A DNA stretch of 64,000 bases from the NCBI RefSeq assembly GCF_029867415.1, contig NW_026705177.1, forward strand, positions 372,001 to 436,000. The letters are read 5' to 3'. Origin of the DNA: Vicia villosa (taxonomy: Eukaryota; Streptophyta; Magnoliopsida; Fabales; Fabaceae). This document shows, one piece after another, positions 50,356 through 62,215 of this stretch; the first letter of the stretch is position 1; every line of letters begins with the position of its first letter. A model generated the notes under the pieces. The model was not told where the DNA came from and ran no database searches. It saw only the letters and a list, made by a program, of their open reading frames with translations. A program made the position numbers and the translations under genes.

Positions 50356-51732
50356 GAAGGTGGAAAAAGAATTTGGATTTGATGCAAAATAATCAATTTC
50401 ATAAATCAAAGATCTTTTGCGCCCATCTGTAATGACTGATATGTAAAACTCTCACTCAAGATATTTAACACTGTTGCGTGTTCAGATTTGGGTTCGAACC
50501 TATAATCTTTAGTTAAGATGAAAAAAATCTTTATCATCTCATCTAAATACTCTTAAATTAACATGTTACGATCGTTGAAGAAACCGTTGATTTTAATTAT
50601 ATATTTTGATTTTAAAAATTAAAATATCGAATTAGAACTTCTAACAGTTGATTTTGATCAAACGGACGTTAATGATCAGTAAAGATGAAGATAATATAAA
50701 TATGTAGAAAAGATGAAGGTAATAATGGGGGTGATGGGCTAAGGAATCTAGATGGCATTGGATGACAGGAGTGTGATAGACAAACAGCCGGCCAAAAAGT
50801 GAAGAAGATTAAAGAATGTTTAGAATTGATATAAAGGTGAAAAAGTATGGTATAGAAAGGAGATTCATTGGAATGCAAGTAAGGTATATTTTCTACTTTT
50901 TTTTGGTGTGTTCATATTTCATGTTGTGATTTATATTTAGGAGCACTTAGGTTTAATCAATGTTTATATGTTTGGATATAGCTTTGATCAAAATCAATGC
51001 ATTATAAACAGCACTGATTTTCATCACTTTTTGACAAATGTAATTGAGATATCGTTTTATAATTGATGGCTTAAATGTTTATATTGCATCGGTTTATTAC
51101 ATTCACGCATTCAATAGTTAATAGCCTTTCGATTAAAATCGGACGGTTAGGATTTAATAGTTAAAAATTCTCTGATTACGTGAATGCGATATTTTTGCTG
51201 ACCTTAGGAGATTTTATTTTGACTTTTGAGTTGGGTAAGGTTACCTTCAATATAAAATATTTTAAAAACAAAAAATTATTGTATTATTTAATAAATTAAA
51301 ATCATGTGGTGAATAATTGTTTTTTCAGCGAGTATTAGTATGTAAACTGCTAGTTTAAATTCAATCTTCGACAACAACATTCATTTGTATTTATAAACTA
51401 ATCTAAATAAGTTATCGATATTTATAAATCAACAATTTTATATAAAAAAACAAATGCAATGAAACTAAATTTTAATATCTAATCTAATATGAAATTTAAA
51501 GAAATGTTACTATATTTTAATTACAGTTTATAATAATAAATTTAAATATTTATAAAATTAATATAAGTTAATAAATTTAATACTATTCAATAAGTTCTTT
51601 AGCAAATTTACATATTAACTCAAAGTAAAAAAAATACTCCTATATTAATTATGCAAAGTTTTCTCTTTATATATATTTAAATAAATTAATTTGACGTGTT
51701 AAAATTTATTTTTCTAGCATGACCCTTTTGCA
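50356..51732. other. Intergenic sequence
   Basis: AT-rich; presumably holds the divergent promoters of the membrane-protein and F-box genes. No further gene or element recognised. Confidence 0.5.
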
Positions 51733-51740
51733 TATATATA
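51733..51740 (+). promoter_or_regulatory. Candidate TATA box of the F-box gene
   Basis: A TATATATA run ends 22 bases before the first ATG at 51763. Transcription would begin at or beyond that ATG, which favours one of the later start codons. Confidence 0.45.
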
Positions 51741-51762
51741 CTATTGCTTTAACCTAGAAAGC

Positions 51763-53070
51763 ATGGTCAGAAGAAACCCTAAGATGAATTCAGAAGATGA
51801 TTCACTTGCCAACCTTGATTGTAATCTCATTCCAGAAGAAGAAGATGATTCACTTGCTACTCTTTATTGTAATCTCATTCCAGTGATGCTATGTGTCTGG
51901 AATTCTCTAATATCTATTCATAAATTCGCCAGAAAACACTTGAAGCTGTCAACAACAAACCCTAACCCTAACAACATGATAATCATGGATTCACTTCCCA
52001 CTCTTCCTTTTGATCTCATAACTGAGATACTCTCTAGGCTACCCGTCAAAATGCTCGTTCGATTCCGATGCGTCTGCAAGTCCTGGAATTCACTTATATC
52101 CGATCACAAATTTTCTACAAACCACTTTAAGCTATCAACCAAGCAGAACCTCCATTTCATAAGCTATCATAAGCCTTCACAGAGGCATGTTTTAAAGTCT
52201 TACCCACTCCAATCCGTTTTCACAGACCTAACTAGTAATTTCACTCAGCTTGCCTTTCCATTTAACTCTCCTTCTGATAAAACTTTACATTACATTGTTG
52301 GCTCGTGTCACGGAATCCTTTGTCTTGCCCATAGTAGTAACTCTTCTGTTGTATTGTGGAACCCTTCTATTAGAAAATTCAAAGAATTGCCTCCTTTTAA
52401 AAACCCGCAAGTGTTGGCTCAAAATGTAAATCGAGCGATAAAGTATGGCTTCGGCTACGATCATGTTTCTCATAATTACAAAGTGGTTGTTCTTTACAAC
52501 AGTCGTACCCATTTGCGCACAACTAAAATTAACGTTTATACTTTGAGTACCAATTCTTGGAGAAACGTTCGGATATTTCCTTTTTCTTCTGACTTTAGCG
52601 ATGATCAACACGGGATATATTTAAGCGGTACAATTAATTGGTTGGCCTATCCTAACTGCTGTTGTTCATATTTTATTGTTTCTTTTGATTTAGGTGAGGA
52701 GTCTTATGAAAAGATTTCTCCTCCTCCTCCTGATCATGGAATGAAAGCTGTGTGGGGGGCGAAATTGTGTGTCTTGAAGGATTGCTTGTGCATAGTTTCT
52801 TACTATGATGTTTGGGTAATGAAAGAGTATGGAGTTAAAGAGTCTTGGACTAGATTGGTCAAAGTTCCTAACTTGCTAGATCAATGTGTATCGTCTTGTT
52901 TCTTGACCTATGCATTGTATGTTTTTGAAGACGACCAAGTGTTGTTGGAGGAGGGATTGGAAAAGAAGTTGATCATTTACAATTTTAAGAATCATACTTT
53001 TATGGTTACTGCCATGTTTGAAACCCGTCCAGAAATCTGCACCGAGAGTTTGATATCACCTTGTTCCTAA
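51763..53070 (+). CDS. F-box protein with FBA-type C-terminal domain and partial duplicated F-box
   Basis: Probably the substrate-recognition subunit of an SCF ubiquitin ligase; the target is unknown. The open frame is 435 residues. A complete F-box lies at about 77-122 (LPFDLITEILSRLPVKMLVRFRCVCKSWNSLI). The associated-domain region follows, with GSCHGILCL, WNPSIRKFKELP and GFGYDHVSHNYKVV motifs, as in the large legume family of F-box/kelch-like proteins. Residues 1-70 contain a decayed second copy of the same region: DSLA-L-CNLIP twice and VWNSLISIHKFARKHLKLST, parallel to SWNSLISDHKFSTNHFKLST. The Met at residue 75 (51985) would give a normal 361-residue protein and is my preferred start. 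Single exon, as usual in this family. Confidence 0.88.
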   Translation: MVRRNPKMNSEDDSLANLDCNLIPEEEDDSLATLYCNLIPVMLCVWNSLISIHKFARKHLKLSTTNPNPNNMIIMDSLPTLPFDLITEILSRLPVKMLVRFRCVCKSWNSLISDHKFSTNHFKLSTKQNLHFISYHKPSQRHVLKSYPLQSVFTDLTSNFTQLAFPFNSPSDKTLHYIVGSCHGILCLAHSSNSSVVLWNPSIRKFKELPPFKNPQVLAQNVNRAIKYGFGYDHVSHNYKVVVLYNSRTHLRTTKINVYTLSTNSWRNVRIFPFSSDFSDDQHGIYLSGTINWLAYPNCCCSYFIVSFDLGEESYEKISPPPPDHGMKAVWGAKLCVLKDCLCIVSYYDVWVMKEYGVKESWTRLVKVPNLLDQCVSSCFLTYALYVFEDDQVLLEEGLEKKLIIYNFKNHTFMVTAMFETRPEICTESLISPCS

Positions 53071-53589
53071 TGTTCTTAATGCTAGGATCTCACTTGAAAA
53101 TTTTAACCATAATGTAATTGCTATGATTACCGGTGAATTCATGGATAATTGCTATGGAAATGTTTTATGTTTAGAATAATAAATTTGAAGCTATATGCTC
53201 GCATTTTTTTTCTTGTTCTAAACTCTATGATTCTTAATTTGATACTAGTTTGTCTTTTTGGAAATTCATAATTTGAAATTAACAAAAGATCACTGCACTA
53301 ATACATACTGGTTTGTTGAATTGTTGGTGTGATGATGTGATGTTTATTGAGGCTAATATGCCATTGTCAATTTGTTCTTGTAAGTCAAAGATAATGGAAA
53401 GGTTAATATTATTGTGTTAGTGCTTGTGCTATTATTATTGTGTTGTTGTTTGTGGTAGTGCTTGTGCTATGCTATTGGTTGCAGTAGACTTTTTTAGAAT
53501 AATTCAGAGTCACAAAGTTCATGAATTTGTGCAAGAGAAACTTGAGAGGTGATGTTTAATGGCTCTTACTTGACAAACATGTACCGTCA
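53071..53589. other. 3' flank of the F-box gene
   Basis: Probable 3' UTR followed by sequence with repeated GTGTTAGTGCTTGTGCTAT words near 53415-53475. No gene. Confidence 0.45.
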
Positions 53590-53830
53590 TTGGGCTGCAT
53601 CGTTAAATTCGTTATACTATTAGTCATGCTTACAGGCCAAGGAGTCTGTAAAACCGCATCAAACAATGCAGACTATTCTTACATTGGACAGTGCTTTGAA
53701 TCAGGAACTAGTTGACTTCTTCACCAAGTCACTCCTACCTCAATCATTTCATTTTCTCTTATACAAGTTGGGAATGATTAATATCTATCTACCCTCCAAC
53801 TTGCGGGGAGATATTACACCAGTAACTAGT
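53590..53830 (+). pseudogene. Ty1-copia RNase H C-terminal fragment
   Basis: The translation includes QELVDFFTKSLLPQSFHFLLYKLGM followed by NIYLPSNLRG, the conserved tail of copia RNase H just before the 3' polypurine tract (here TGCGGGGAGAT). The sequence after it (53830-53960) is probably the start of an LTR. Confidence 0.78.
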
Positions 53831-54239
53831 TAAGCTAACTTGTTAGTCAAGTCAACTAATATTACACTCATAAAACGATCATGCGAAAGAAAAGAATATC
53901 CATTTTTGTTCGGAAAAAACCTTGTCGCTGTAATTTCTGATAATGAGGTTCTTACGGTCTTTTATAAGCCATATTGAGGCTTACGTATTAGAGCTTATCA
54001 AACACTTCAGACAGTGTTTGATTTGTTTGTGTTTCTTGCTTTTAGTTGACAAGGAGGAGAGTGAAATACTAGCAGATGATGAAAACTAGTTAAGATTTCC
54101 TCGCCACTAATTAAGTTGCACAATATTTTCATCGGATGTAAGCATTTCCATGTTTCAGGGAAGGCATTCCTTTTAGCAAAGCTTTGTTGGTCTTGTTGAA
54201 ATATGCAAGAGATCTTCAACACTGAAGGTTAATTTTCTA

Positions 54240-54560
54240 TACGTATTACACCACTTGGTGCCTATATTTGTCTATTAGAGGACCGGGTTGAATCTTCCAA
54301 CCAAGCTTGAGAGTACAAGCTTTATTCATATTCGCTAACTTCCTGAGACCAAGGCCACCCAACTGCTTTGGCTTTGTAAGAATGTCCGAGTTCACCGCAT
54401 GATACCTTCTATTCTCTTTTGTGTCTCCCCATATAACTTTCCTCTGCATGCGATGAATACATGCCTTAGGTATAATGTTGGTCATCAATGGGAAATAGGA
54501 ATAGCCTCCATCACGCTCTTTGTCAAAGTTACCCTCCCCGCAAATGAGATATGCTTAGCT
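54240..54560 (-). pseudogene. LINE reverse transcriptase C-terminal fragment
   Basis: An 80-residue frame (54246-54488) contains IHRMQRKVIWGDTKENRRYH and LTKPKQLGGLGLRKLANMNKA followed by KLGW, a typical stretch after the RT domain of plant LINE ORF2. No catalytic motif is present. Confidence 0.85.
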
Positions 54561-54839
54561 TTCCATGATGTCAGTTTTGATTTTTTTTAAAATTTTGGAG
54601 TTGGAGAAATCGGAATTTTTTTGTAACATGTTCAAAATAGAAAAGAGACTGTACTGTTGAACTGTCACTCGGTGTATGTTTAACCGTCTTAGGAACACCT
54701 TTTGTTTTTACCGCTGAGATGATTGATTTCTAATCAGTGTGGTTTCTGGATAAGAAATCTTCTTCAATTGCTCTTTAATGTGGAGTTTCATAATGTCCCT
54801 TCTTTCAAAAATCTCTCGTGTATCTCTTCTCATTCGGTC

Positions 54840-55790
54840 AAGATAAAATATTTGATTTACCGTCCTTCATCACACCACCACCATCATCTTCTTCTTCTTC
54901 TTCATCATCATCATCATCATCATTATCAAACTTGAGCTTTTTCCAATGAGTGCAAACCTCATTCATTCGTATTGGGCTATCATGTTTCACCCACTTTGAA
55001 ATTAGACAAGTATAGATTATACATTTTCTTAAGTGTGCAACCACATTTTGAGCTATCGCAACCTATATTCTCTGTGCATTTGGCTTCGTGAAAAATATAA
55101 TTCAGTGTTGCTCGAGATATGTTGTCGACGGACTGTGAATAAAGATTGTTGTCTTTGAACCTGTGTTACAACACTATGATGCTGTGACCAAATGATGTTT
55201 GGATCTCATTGTGATTATTTTGGATATTCTAGTTTACGGAGTTCTAATATCTACACAAATCACCTTTACTATTTTTCAACCAATTCTTCAGTGTAGCATG
55301 GAAAGACTCAACTCGATTAGTTGTTATATTTCTTAAGTGTCTAACTTGATCATTCCAAGCAAAAAAAATCTTCTTCTTCATCTGGTCTAGAATTGGACTT
55401 TCAATATATATTCAATGAATATGGATATTTTTCACACACCTTCCTAAAAAGCAAAACGACATCGGCATATGATTATTTCGTAGAAGAATTTATTATAACA
55501 TTTCATGTATTCATTATTCTTTTCACAATCACGCTAGCTTTGACAATAATTTCCTCTTCACCCTTAATTGGTTTGGTCCCTACAACAAGTTTAACTTGAA
55601 TGCTCACATTCTTTGTGATGTGATACCTACAAAGTAATGCATAAGAAGTAAAAAAGACATTAGCAACCGAATTCATCAATATGGTATCACAGTCGGTGAC
55701 AATGACTTCCAGCGTGTCTTCTTTGTTTTTTAACATTGCCTGACACGCTTCAGAAGAGATACAAGAATCTGAAACAGTTTCATGTAGTTG
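54840..55790 (-). pseudogene. MULE (Mutator-like) transposase fragment
   Basis: Broken frames give EDTLEVIVTDCDTILMNSV (part of the transposase catalytic region), CRYHITKNV, a VRHLRNITTNRVESFHATLKNWL-like stretch, and a C-terminal SWIM-type zinc finger region (CGCTLKKC...YTCLISKW) followed by SPIRMNEVCTHWKKLKF. Stops between these pieces show that it is inactive. The GAT-rich acidic run at 54885-54925 encodes poly-Asp/Glu. No terminal inverted repeats were seen. Confidence 0.82.
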
Positions 55791-55807
55791 ACTCTGGAGC
55801 CCATAGT

Positions 55808-57060
55808 GAGCTGATAAAAGAAAATATATTTTAAAAGAAAAAATTGATTGTTTGGAAAAAGAAAGCTATGCTCTCAAAAACAAGAGTGAAAAACTAGATA
55901 AGGAAATTCTTTTAGAAGTTACCATATACTTTGAGTTGTGTTTTAAAGAAATATGATTCATCTTTTCCAAAATTTCTAACAAGAAACATAAATAGAGGCA
56001 AGATGGCTTCCATGATCTATGAAGTAAGTAGAAATGAGAAAAAGGCATTGGTTATGTTTCACCAAGGAATTCTATGTTTGATTCTAAACCCCAAAAGTGG
56101 TAATAAAACCAAAAGCTTTGTATTCGTATTTCACTTATGGCCATACACATGATACATATGACGAAGGTGAGATGATACACTATGCTTTCTATGCAGATGT
56201 TGAACCCCTCAATGCAACTGAAGCATTAAAGGATTCGAAGTGGGTGAAATCTTTGAATGAGGAACTGAAGTCCATCGAAGTCAATGACACTTAGTCACTT
56301 GTCGAATTGCCTCAAGGCAAGAAGGCAATTGGTGTGAAGTGGGTATACAAGGTGAAATGTAATCTCAACGGTGAAGTAACTCGACACAAGGCTAGACTTG
56401 TGGCGAAAGGATTTTTTCAAAAAGAAGGAATCGACTTCGATGAAGTTTTTGCATCTGTTGCTAGGATCAAAACAATCAGGTTGGGTGTCTGTTTAGAAAA
56501 TATGAACAATTGACACATATGACAGATGGATGTGAAATGTGCATTCCTGAATGAACCCTTAGACGAAGAAGTTTATGTTGCACAACCAATTGGGTTTGTG
56601 AAACATGTCAAAGAGAGAAAGGTTTACATGGTGCATAAGGCCCTATATGGACTTAAGCAAGCTCCAAGAGATTGGAATAAGAGTATTGACAATTTCCTAA
56701 GGGAGAGAGAAATTGTGAAATGCGCAACTAAGCATGGAGTGTATTAAGAAGAAGCAAGAGTGAATTGCTTATACTATGTGTCTATGTCGATGACTTGTTA
56801 ATAACAGGTAGATGTAAGAAAAAGATCGAAGACTTCAAAGGTGATCTTATCAAGGAGTTCAGAATGTCTGATATGGACAACATTTCATACTTCCTTGGCA
56901 TCGAATTCAACAAGAGTAGTAAAGGCTTGATGATGCATCAAAGAAGATATGCTACTCAGCTTCAACACCTGCTGAACAAAGATTGCAACTGTAGATAGAA
57001 TCAGATAATGATAAATTCGACCAATCTAGTACAAAAGATTTATTGGTTCATTAAGATACC
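55808..57060 (+). pseudogene. Chimeric or internally deleted Ty1-copia gag-RT fragment
   Basis: The left part (to about 56160) resembles the C-terminal gag of the intact SIRE-like element: LKKYDSSFPKFLTRNINRG, then MASMIYEVSRN, then YGHTHD. It passes directly into RT sequence (from about 56175: [47 protein letters not shown], then CVYVDDLLITG near 56775). Protease and integrase are missing between them. Stops at 56292 and later, plus a frameshift near 56745, make it dead. Confidence 0.85.
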
Positions 57061-57099
57061 TTTTTCACATAAGGCCTGATCTAGCTTTCATGGATGAAT

Positions 57100-58240
57100 A
57101 GAAAAACTTAGAATTCTGATCCCCTTCCCTCCATCTCTTTGGTGGAGGGATCTAACATTGTCTCTTGGATCTTGGGGGTGATATGAACTGATTTAGAAAT
57201 AGTATTTCGAGAAAACTTGGAGATGGATCCCTCGTTGACTTTTGGCAACACAAATGGTTTAGAGCAGCTCCTCTATTTGTTCAATTCCCTTCATTATTTG
57301 CCTCGCTGCAGCCTAACTGAGTTCAAGTAAAGGAGATGGGGAGTTGGTCCAATGGAGTGTGGAGTTAGAATATCAATTGTGAGCAGGTTCTTCTATCTTC
57401 TCCTGATGTTACGAAGTTTCAAGAGCTGCATAATTGTCTTGTGATGTTTGCTCCCAATCTATCGCGAGTGGATTCTTATATTTGGTGGAGGAATGTTGAT
57501 ATTATTCGGTCAAAGCGGCAACTGCTATGCTCTACTATATTTCTCCTGCATGTTCGGGTTCTTTCACTCACTTGGAGCCTTCTTTCATTTGGTTATGGAA
57601 GTCACAAGTCCCTAATAATATCAAGGTTTTCACCTAAAGATTATTTCACAATATGTTGCAAACTCAGGATCAATTAGCAAAGAGAGGAATCCTTTTGGGT
57701 CAGCATAATTTGGTTTGTTCGTTCTGTTTAGGTCTAGACGAGAATCTCATTTATCTCTTTTTTACTTGTCCTTCGACATTTCAGGTTTGACAGCAGTTAT
57801 TCCTTTGGATTGGTCTTGTTTCTTTTGTGCCTTTCGTTTCTTTCAGATCACTTCGCGGATTTTCTTCGCCTTCTCAGAAACAAGGTTAGAAATAATCTCA
57901 GTTGTATTTTTTGGTTGGCTCTGGTTTGGTCAAATTGGCTTGTGAGGAACGATATCCTTTTTTAAGGTGGTCATAAAGGTGTTCGTGAAATTGTTGATTT
58001 GGGTAAATCTCTTTCATGGGATTGGTTTTGTTCTAAGATTAAAGGGGTCTCAAGTTATATTCAGTTGATTTGGTTAGTGCATCATTTAACTTGCATTCGT
58101 GCACCCTCGTCGTTATTTTCTTTGGAACGCTTTCTTGTTTATCGGTTGAGTACTCATGTACTTCCTTATATTCAATCTTTTGTTTATGAAAAAATAAAGC
58201 CTTAGCTTTTATGAAAAAAATAAAGCCTTAGCTTTTCATT
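57100..58240 (+). pseudogene. LINE ORF2 3' part with zf-RVT domain
   Basis: Broken frames include the zf-RVT zinc segment (GILLGQHNLVCSFCLGLDEN followed by LIYLFFTCPS, about 57690-57775) and the downstream region ending with IQSFVYEKIKP at 58200. The 3' end repeats ATAAAGCCTTAGCTTTT in tandem. Several frameshifts. No target duplication identified. Confidence 0.85.
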
Positions 58241-58264
58241 TTATTAGTTAGTCTATTTCTTTAA

Positions 58265-58431
58265 GGGTTAAATAAGTTTTTGGTCTCTATAAATATTGCA
58301 GTTTTCATTTTTAGTTCCTCCATGCCTTTTGGCAACGGTTTTTGCAAAAAAATACCGTTGACAAAACCAGTTAAAACCGTTGTCAAAACTCAAGAGGGAC
58401 TAAAAATAAAACTGCAATATATATTTAACCC
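58265..58431. mobile_element. MULE-type MITE with 9-bp target duplication
   Basis: A 167-bp element with inverted ends GGGTTAAATA / TATTTAACCC continuing into further complementary sequence (AATATTGCAGTTTT / AAAACTGCAATAT). It is flanked by a perfect 9-bp duplication TTTCTTTAA (58256-58264 and 58432-58440), the size made by Mutator-type transposases. It has internal AACGGTTTT / AAAACCGTT palindromic words. Non-coding. Confidence 0.9.
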
Positions 58432-58707
58432 TTTCTTTAATATATTTAAAATTATCTTTTATTGATATTAAAGGTATGAATGTTAAAATAATCAAGATGA
58501 CTTTTAAGACATTTGATTATTTTATTTATTCAAAAATATTACTACTTGTGAAGATTAAATTATATAAAATATTATTAATTAAAGAAAACTTATAAATTTA
58601 TTTTAGTATTTTATATTTTTATATTTAAGCCAAACTCAACTTTCAAATAAAATAGTTTTTTTTACTATTTTAAACATATTAGAATTCTTTACTATTTTTA
58701 TTACTTA

Positions 58708-58710
<3 letters not shown>

Positions 58711-58758
<48 letters not shown>
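58711..58758. repeat. (ATT)n microsatellite
   Basis: Uninterrupted ATT repeat within the left copy of the direct duplication. Confidence 0.95.
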
Positions 58759-58759
<1 letters not shown>

Positions 58760-58833
58760 ATACTATCAAGAACTACTTTTCTTATAAAATAATTTTTTAT
58801 AAAGAAAAGTTACATTTTTCAGTATAAAATAAA

Positions 58834-58967
<134 letters not shown>

Positions 58968-58995
58968 TCAAAATATATTTTCTTACATTTCTTTA

Positions 58996-60520
58996 GAGAT
59001 TTGTCAAAAATAAAGCTTCAATGCAATCATCTCATTGCTATATAATTTTATTTTTTGTTAAACAGATGGAGATGTTATGATTTTCTAAATTGTTAAAATT
59101 TCAATTATCTTGTATTAATTTTTTATAACAAAATATCTTATTTGTTGGTTAGTCTTCTATGGAATATTTTTTTGTTTGAGGAGAAAAGACAATACATCGA
59201 TATATGCTATAAGTTGTCTTTATTAACCCTCTTAGAGAGATTATAAAAAAAAGGAAATGCTAACTAGTATTTTAGGATATTCTTTAGGAATTTAAAAATG
59301 TATGTTTTGTTTTGAAATTTTTTGTAATCAATGTATTGAAAATGAAAATAATTGAGTTTTTTAAAGAATAAAATGTATGTTTTTTTGAAATTTTTTGTAA
59401 TCAATGCATTGAAAATAAAATTGATTGTTTTCTTTATTTAGAATGCATTGAAAATAAAAATGATTGTTTTCTTTATTTAGAATGTCTAAAAAGTACCTCG
59501 AGAATACTTATTAGCATGATCTTAAAATAAATTATAAAAAAATATTAAATGTTGTTTTGACCGGGTCTATCAAATACAGTCATAAAATTTATGTTAGTGG
59601 GTAAGATCAAATCAAATAAATCCATCCAAACATACCATAGATATTAAACCAATGTCGAAATGTGTACGTGAACATCATATTTCACCAATATCGATATTTG
59701 TGATTTTATGGACAAATATTTATGAAGTAAAGGGAATGTAAGGTGTCAAATCCGTATAAATGTAAGAGGAAATTTCTTTAAATTAATCCGTATAAGCAAT
59801 TTTGACTTTTCTGATACATTTAACAATTAAAGTATCTAATTTATATATGAACTAGATACACTAATTGTCAAATGTATAAAAAAAAAGCTAAATTTGCTTA
59901 GGATAGTGACCAGAGAAAGTAATTTGCATTCAACTACAAAAATGTTATTTTGATACCAAATTGTTATACCTACGCCATTTATCATTGTTCACAGATACAA
60001 TAAACAATGATAATTATAATTTTGACTTTTCGATATTTTTATAGTTTGATTGATAAGTATATGTCTTGACAAAAACTAATTGTAATAAGTTGGTTAATAT
60101 AATTCATAATTTGATTAATGAGTATTTGACATCAAAAAATAAATATGATGCAATTCATAGTTTGATTAATAACTTAAAAAAAAAAGTTGAAGTAGTAAAA
60201 TAAAGTTGATTAATGGAGTGTAAATATTAATTATTGTATTTCACAATTTAGTGTCTGACTTGGTTAATATTGTGTAATTTATTGATTAATGAAGTAATGA
60301 ATTTGTTTAATATGTTACGATAAAATAAATGATTAATAATATATATATTTTTGTTAATGCAACCGTGAAATTGATTAATAACACAAGTTTATATTTGTGT
60401 TATAAAATAAATATAAAAATAATATTTTTTTAATTGTAAAAAAACATTTTTATAAACATAATAAACAGTACATTTAAAATAAAAAATACAATATGGTATC
60501 AAATTTGAGTGTAAAAGTTA
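58996..60520. other. Gene-free AT-rich stretch with a tandem duplication
   Basis: A unit with AAAATGTATGTTTT, GAAATTTTTTGTAATCAATG and ATTGAAAAT is repeated at about 59296-59480, partly three times. Nothing coding is visible. Confidence 0.5.
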
Positions 60521-60720
60521 CTGTAACACCCCTTTTCAACTATTATAGATATTGAGTTTTGATGACATCAGGATCGTCTTTGAGGGTGTGCAAGGCGGCC
60601 TACAGCACAAGGCCTCACACTTTTTCATGATTAAATTATGTCAAAAAAGGGCCTTCATATTGATATTTCACTGTTGATTTGCAGTTAAATAGGGCCCCTT
60701 AAAAAAAATTCACGACTTAT
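60521..60720 (+). repeat. LTR-terminus-like fragment
   Basis: Begins TGTAACACCCCTTTT, the same start as the solo LTR at 34783, but departs from it soon after; a CAAGGC...GGGCCCC-containing segment follows. Too short to classify further. Confidence 0.35.
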
Positions 60721-60873
60721 CTGAAGTTAACTTCACTTTATGAATGACATCTAATAAAACATAATATAATATTCGAAACTACCATACTATTATATTATAT
60801 TATTAAAAATGAAACTCACATAAGTTTATCGTTAACTTAACTTGATTTCAAACAAACACATAAATAAGCAAAT

Positions 60874-61506
60874 CTAGGCCTTGCCGCCAAACACATCCTT
60901 AAGCTTTTTAATTTGTGCCTCATCAAGTAGAGTAGTCTGTGCAACTATTGAAGTTGACAAGTCGTTTCCAAATAAAAGATAATCAGCTACATGCACACCA
61001 GGACTTGAGCTACTTAAAGCTCCAAAAGTAACAGCTTTTCCTTTACCAGAGTTAATCACAAAATGCAATAGTCCTTTTGGAATAACTATAACATCACTAG
61101 GTTTAACACTTTTCACATAAGCTTTAGCTGGTGTAATAAATCCAACAGTTACTTCACCTTCAACAATGATAATTAATTCACTTGCATCTGGATGACTATG
61201 AATTGGTACAGTTCCATTTACACCAATGTCTACTCTTGCTGCAGCAATATCAAGTCCATTAAGACCTGGTAAATTTGCGACGGTTGCGGCGGTTAATCCG
61301 CTATTAAAAGGTGCTACTGGCTTTCCCTCTACTAAGCCAGAGAACACAAAATCATCAACAGTTACATTTGCTTCTGGTTTGCATGGATAAGATCCTGAAG
61401 GGGTTTTGGGAAGTGATAAATCTGCTACACAAAAATCAGTGGCTGAAGAAATAACATGGAAGGTGTATGATGAGAGAAAAGCAAAAACAAACAAAATAGT
61501 ATTCAT
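60874..61506 (-). CDS. Germin-like protein of the ABP19 (auxin-binding-protein-like) type
   Basis: A secreted, apoplastic cupin of 210 residues, the usual family size, in one exon. A signal peptide covers about residues 1-22 (hydrophobic core ILFVFAFLSSY). Mature-form cysteines C26 and C42 match the conserved pair of germins. The cupin metal-binding set is complete: H103, H105 and E110 in HSHPDASE, and H148 in PKGLLHF. N-glycosylation sequons are at N47 and N97. Germins of this group can have superoxide dismutase or other activity, but the biochemical role of ABP19-like members is not settled, and the auxin-binding name does not prove auxin binding. A TATA box lies about 75 bases upstream. 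The upstream region is part of a direct duplication. Confidence 0.95.
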   Translation of the reverse strand: MNTILFVFAFLSSYTFHVISSATDFCVADLSLPKTPSGSYPCKPEANVTVDDFVFSGLVEGKPVAPFNSGLTAATVANLPGLNGLDIAAARVDIGVNGTVPIHSHPDASELIIIVEGEVTVGFITPAKAYVKSVKPSDVIVIPKGLLHFVINSGKGKAVTFGALSSSSPGVHVADYLLFGNDLSTSIVAQTTLLDEAQIKKLKDVFGGKA

Positions 61507-61579
61507 GTTTTAAAATTGGGACTAGGATAAGAGAATTGAAGGATTTATTGTGATATTCTTACATGAGAAAAATGGAAGA

Positions 61580-61589
61580 TATATATATA
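61580..61589 (-). promoter_or_regulatory. TATA box of the germin-like gene
   Basis: CTATATATATATC on the minus strand, about 75 bases upstream of the ATG at 61506, giving a short leader of roughly 45 bases. Confidence 0.7.
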
Positions 61590-61679
61590 GCCTTAGTTTA
61601 TGGTACATAAAAGGTTGTCTACCTTAGTTTTTCAACTTATTATTTGTTGAATTTCTTTAATAAAATTGAAACTATTATT

Positions 61680-62215
61680 TTTGGTATTAAAGATATGAAA
61701 CTTTGAATATTCAACTTATTTTAAAGATATTTGATCATTTTATTTAATTTAAAATTATTCTTATTTATGTATACTTCATCTAGTCTTATTTATAATAAAA
61801 AGTTTGTTATTTTAGATACATTAAATAATTAATATATATAAACTACATATTGTCCAGATACGTTAATTATTTAATATATTTAAAAACAATTTTAAAGAGA
61901 TTATTAAATAATATAAAAAATCATTAATTTAAACAAAGTTTTCCACTTTTTTTCTTTCTAATATTCTATATTTTTATATTTATTTCAAATGCAATTCTCA
62001 AATAAAGTATTTTTTAAAATTATTTTTAGCATATTATAAATCATCCTTTACTATTTTTATAACTTATTTTGTCATTAGTATGTTATCAATCTAAACACTA
62101 ATTTTTCAATAAAATATTTTTTTATTAAATAAAGGTTTAATATTTTATAAAAATAAAAATTATATCTATATATTTCCAGTCAAAATAATTTTTTCTTACG
62201 TCTCTTTACACATTC
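61680..62215 (+). repeat. Direct duplication, right copy (upstream of the germin-like gene)
   Basis: Counterpart of 58460-58995. It starts about 175 bases upstream of the germin-like ATG, so it may include distal promoter sequence. Confidence 0.75.
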
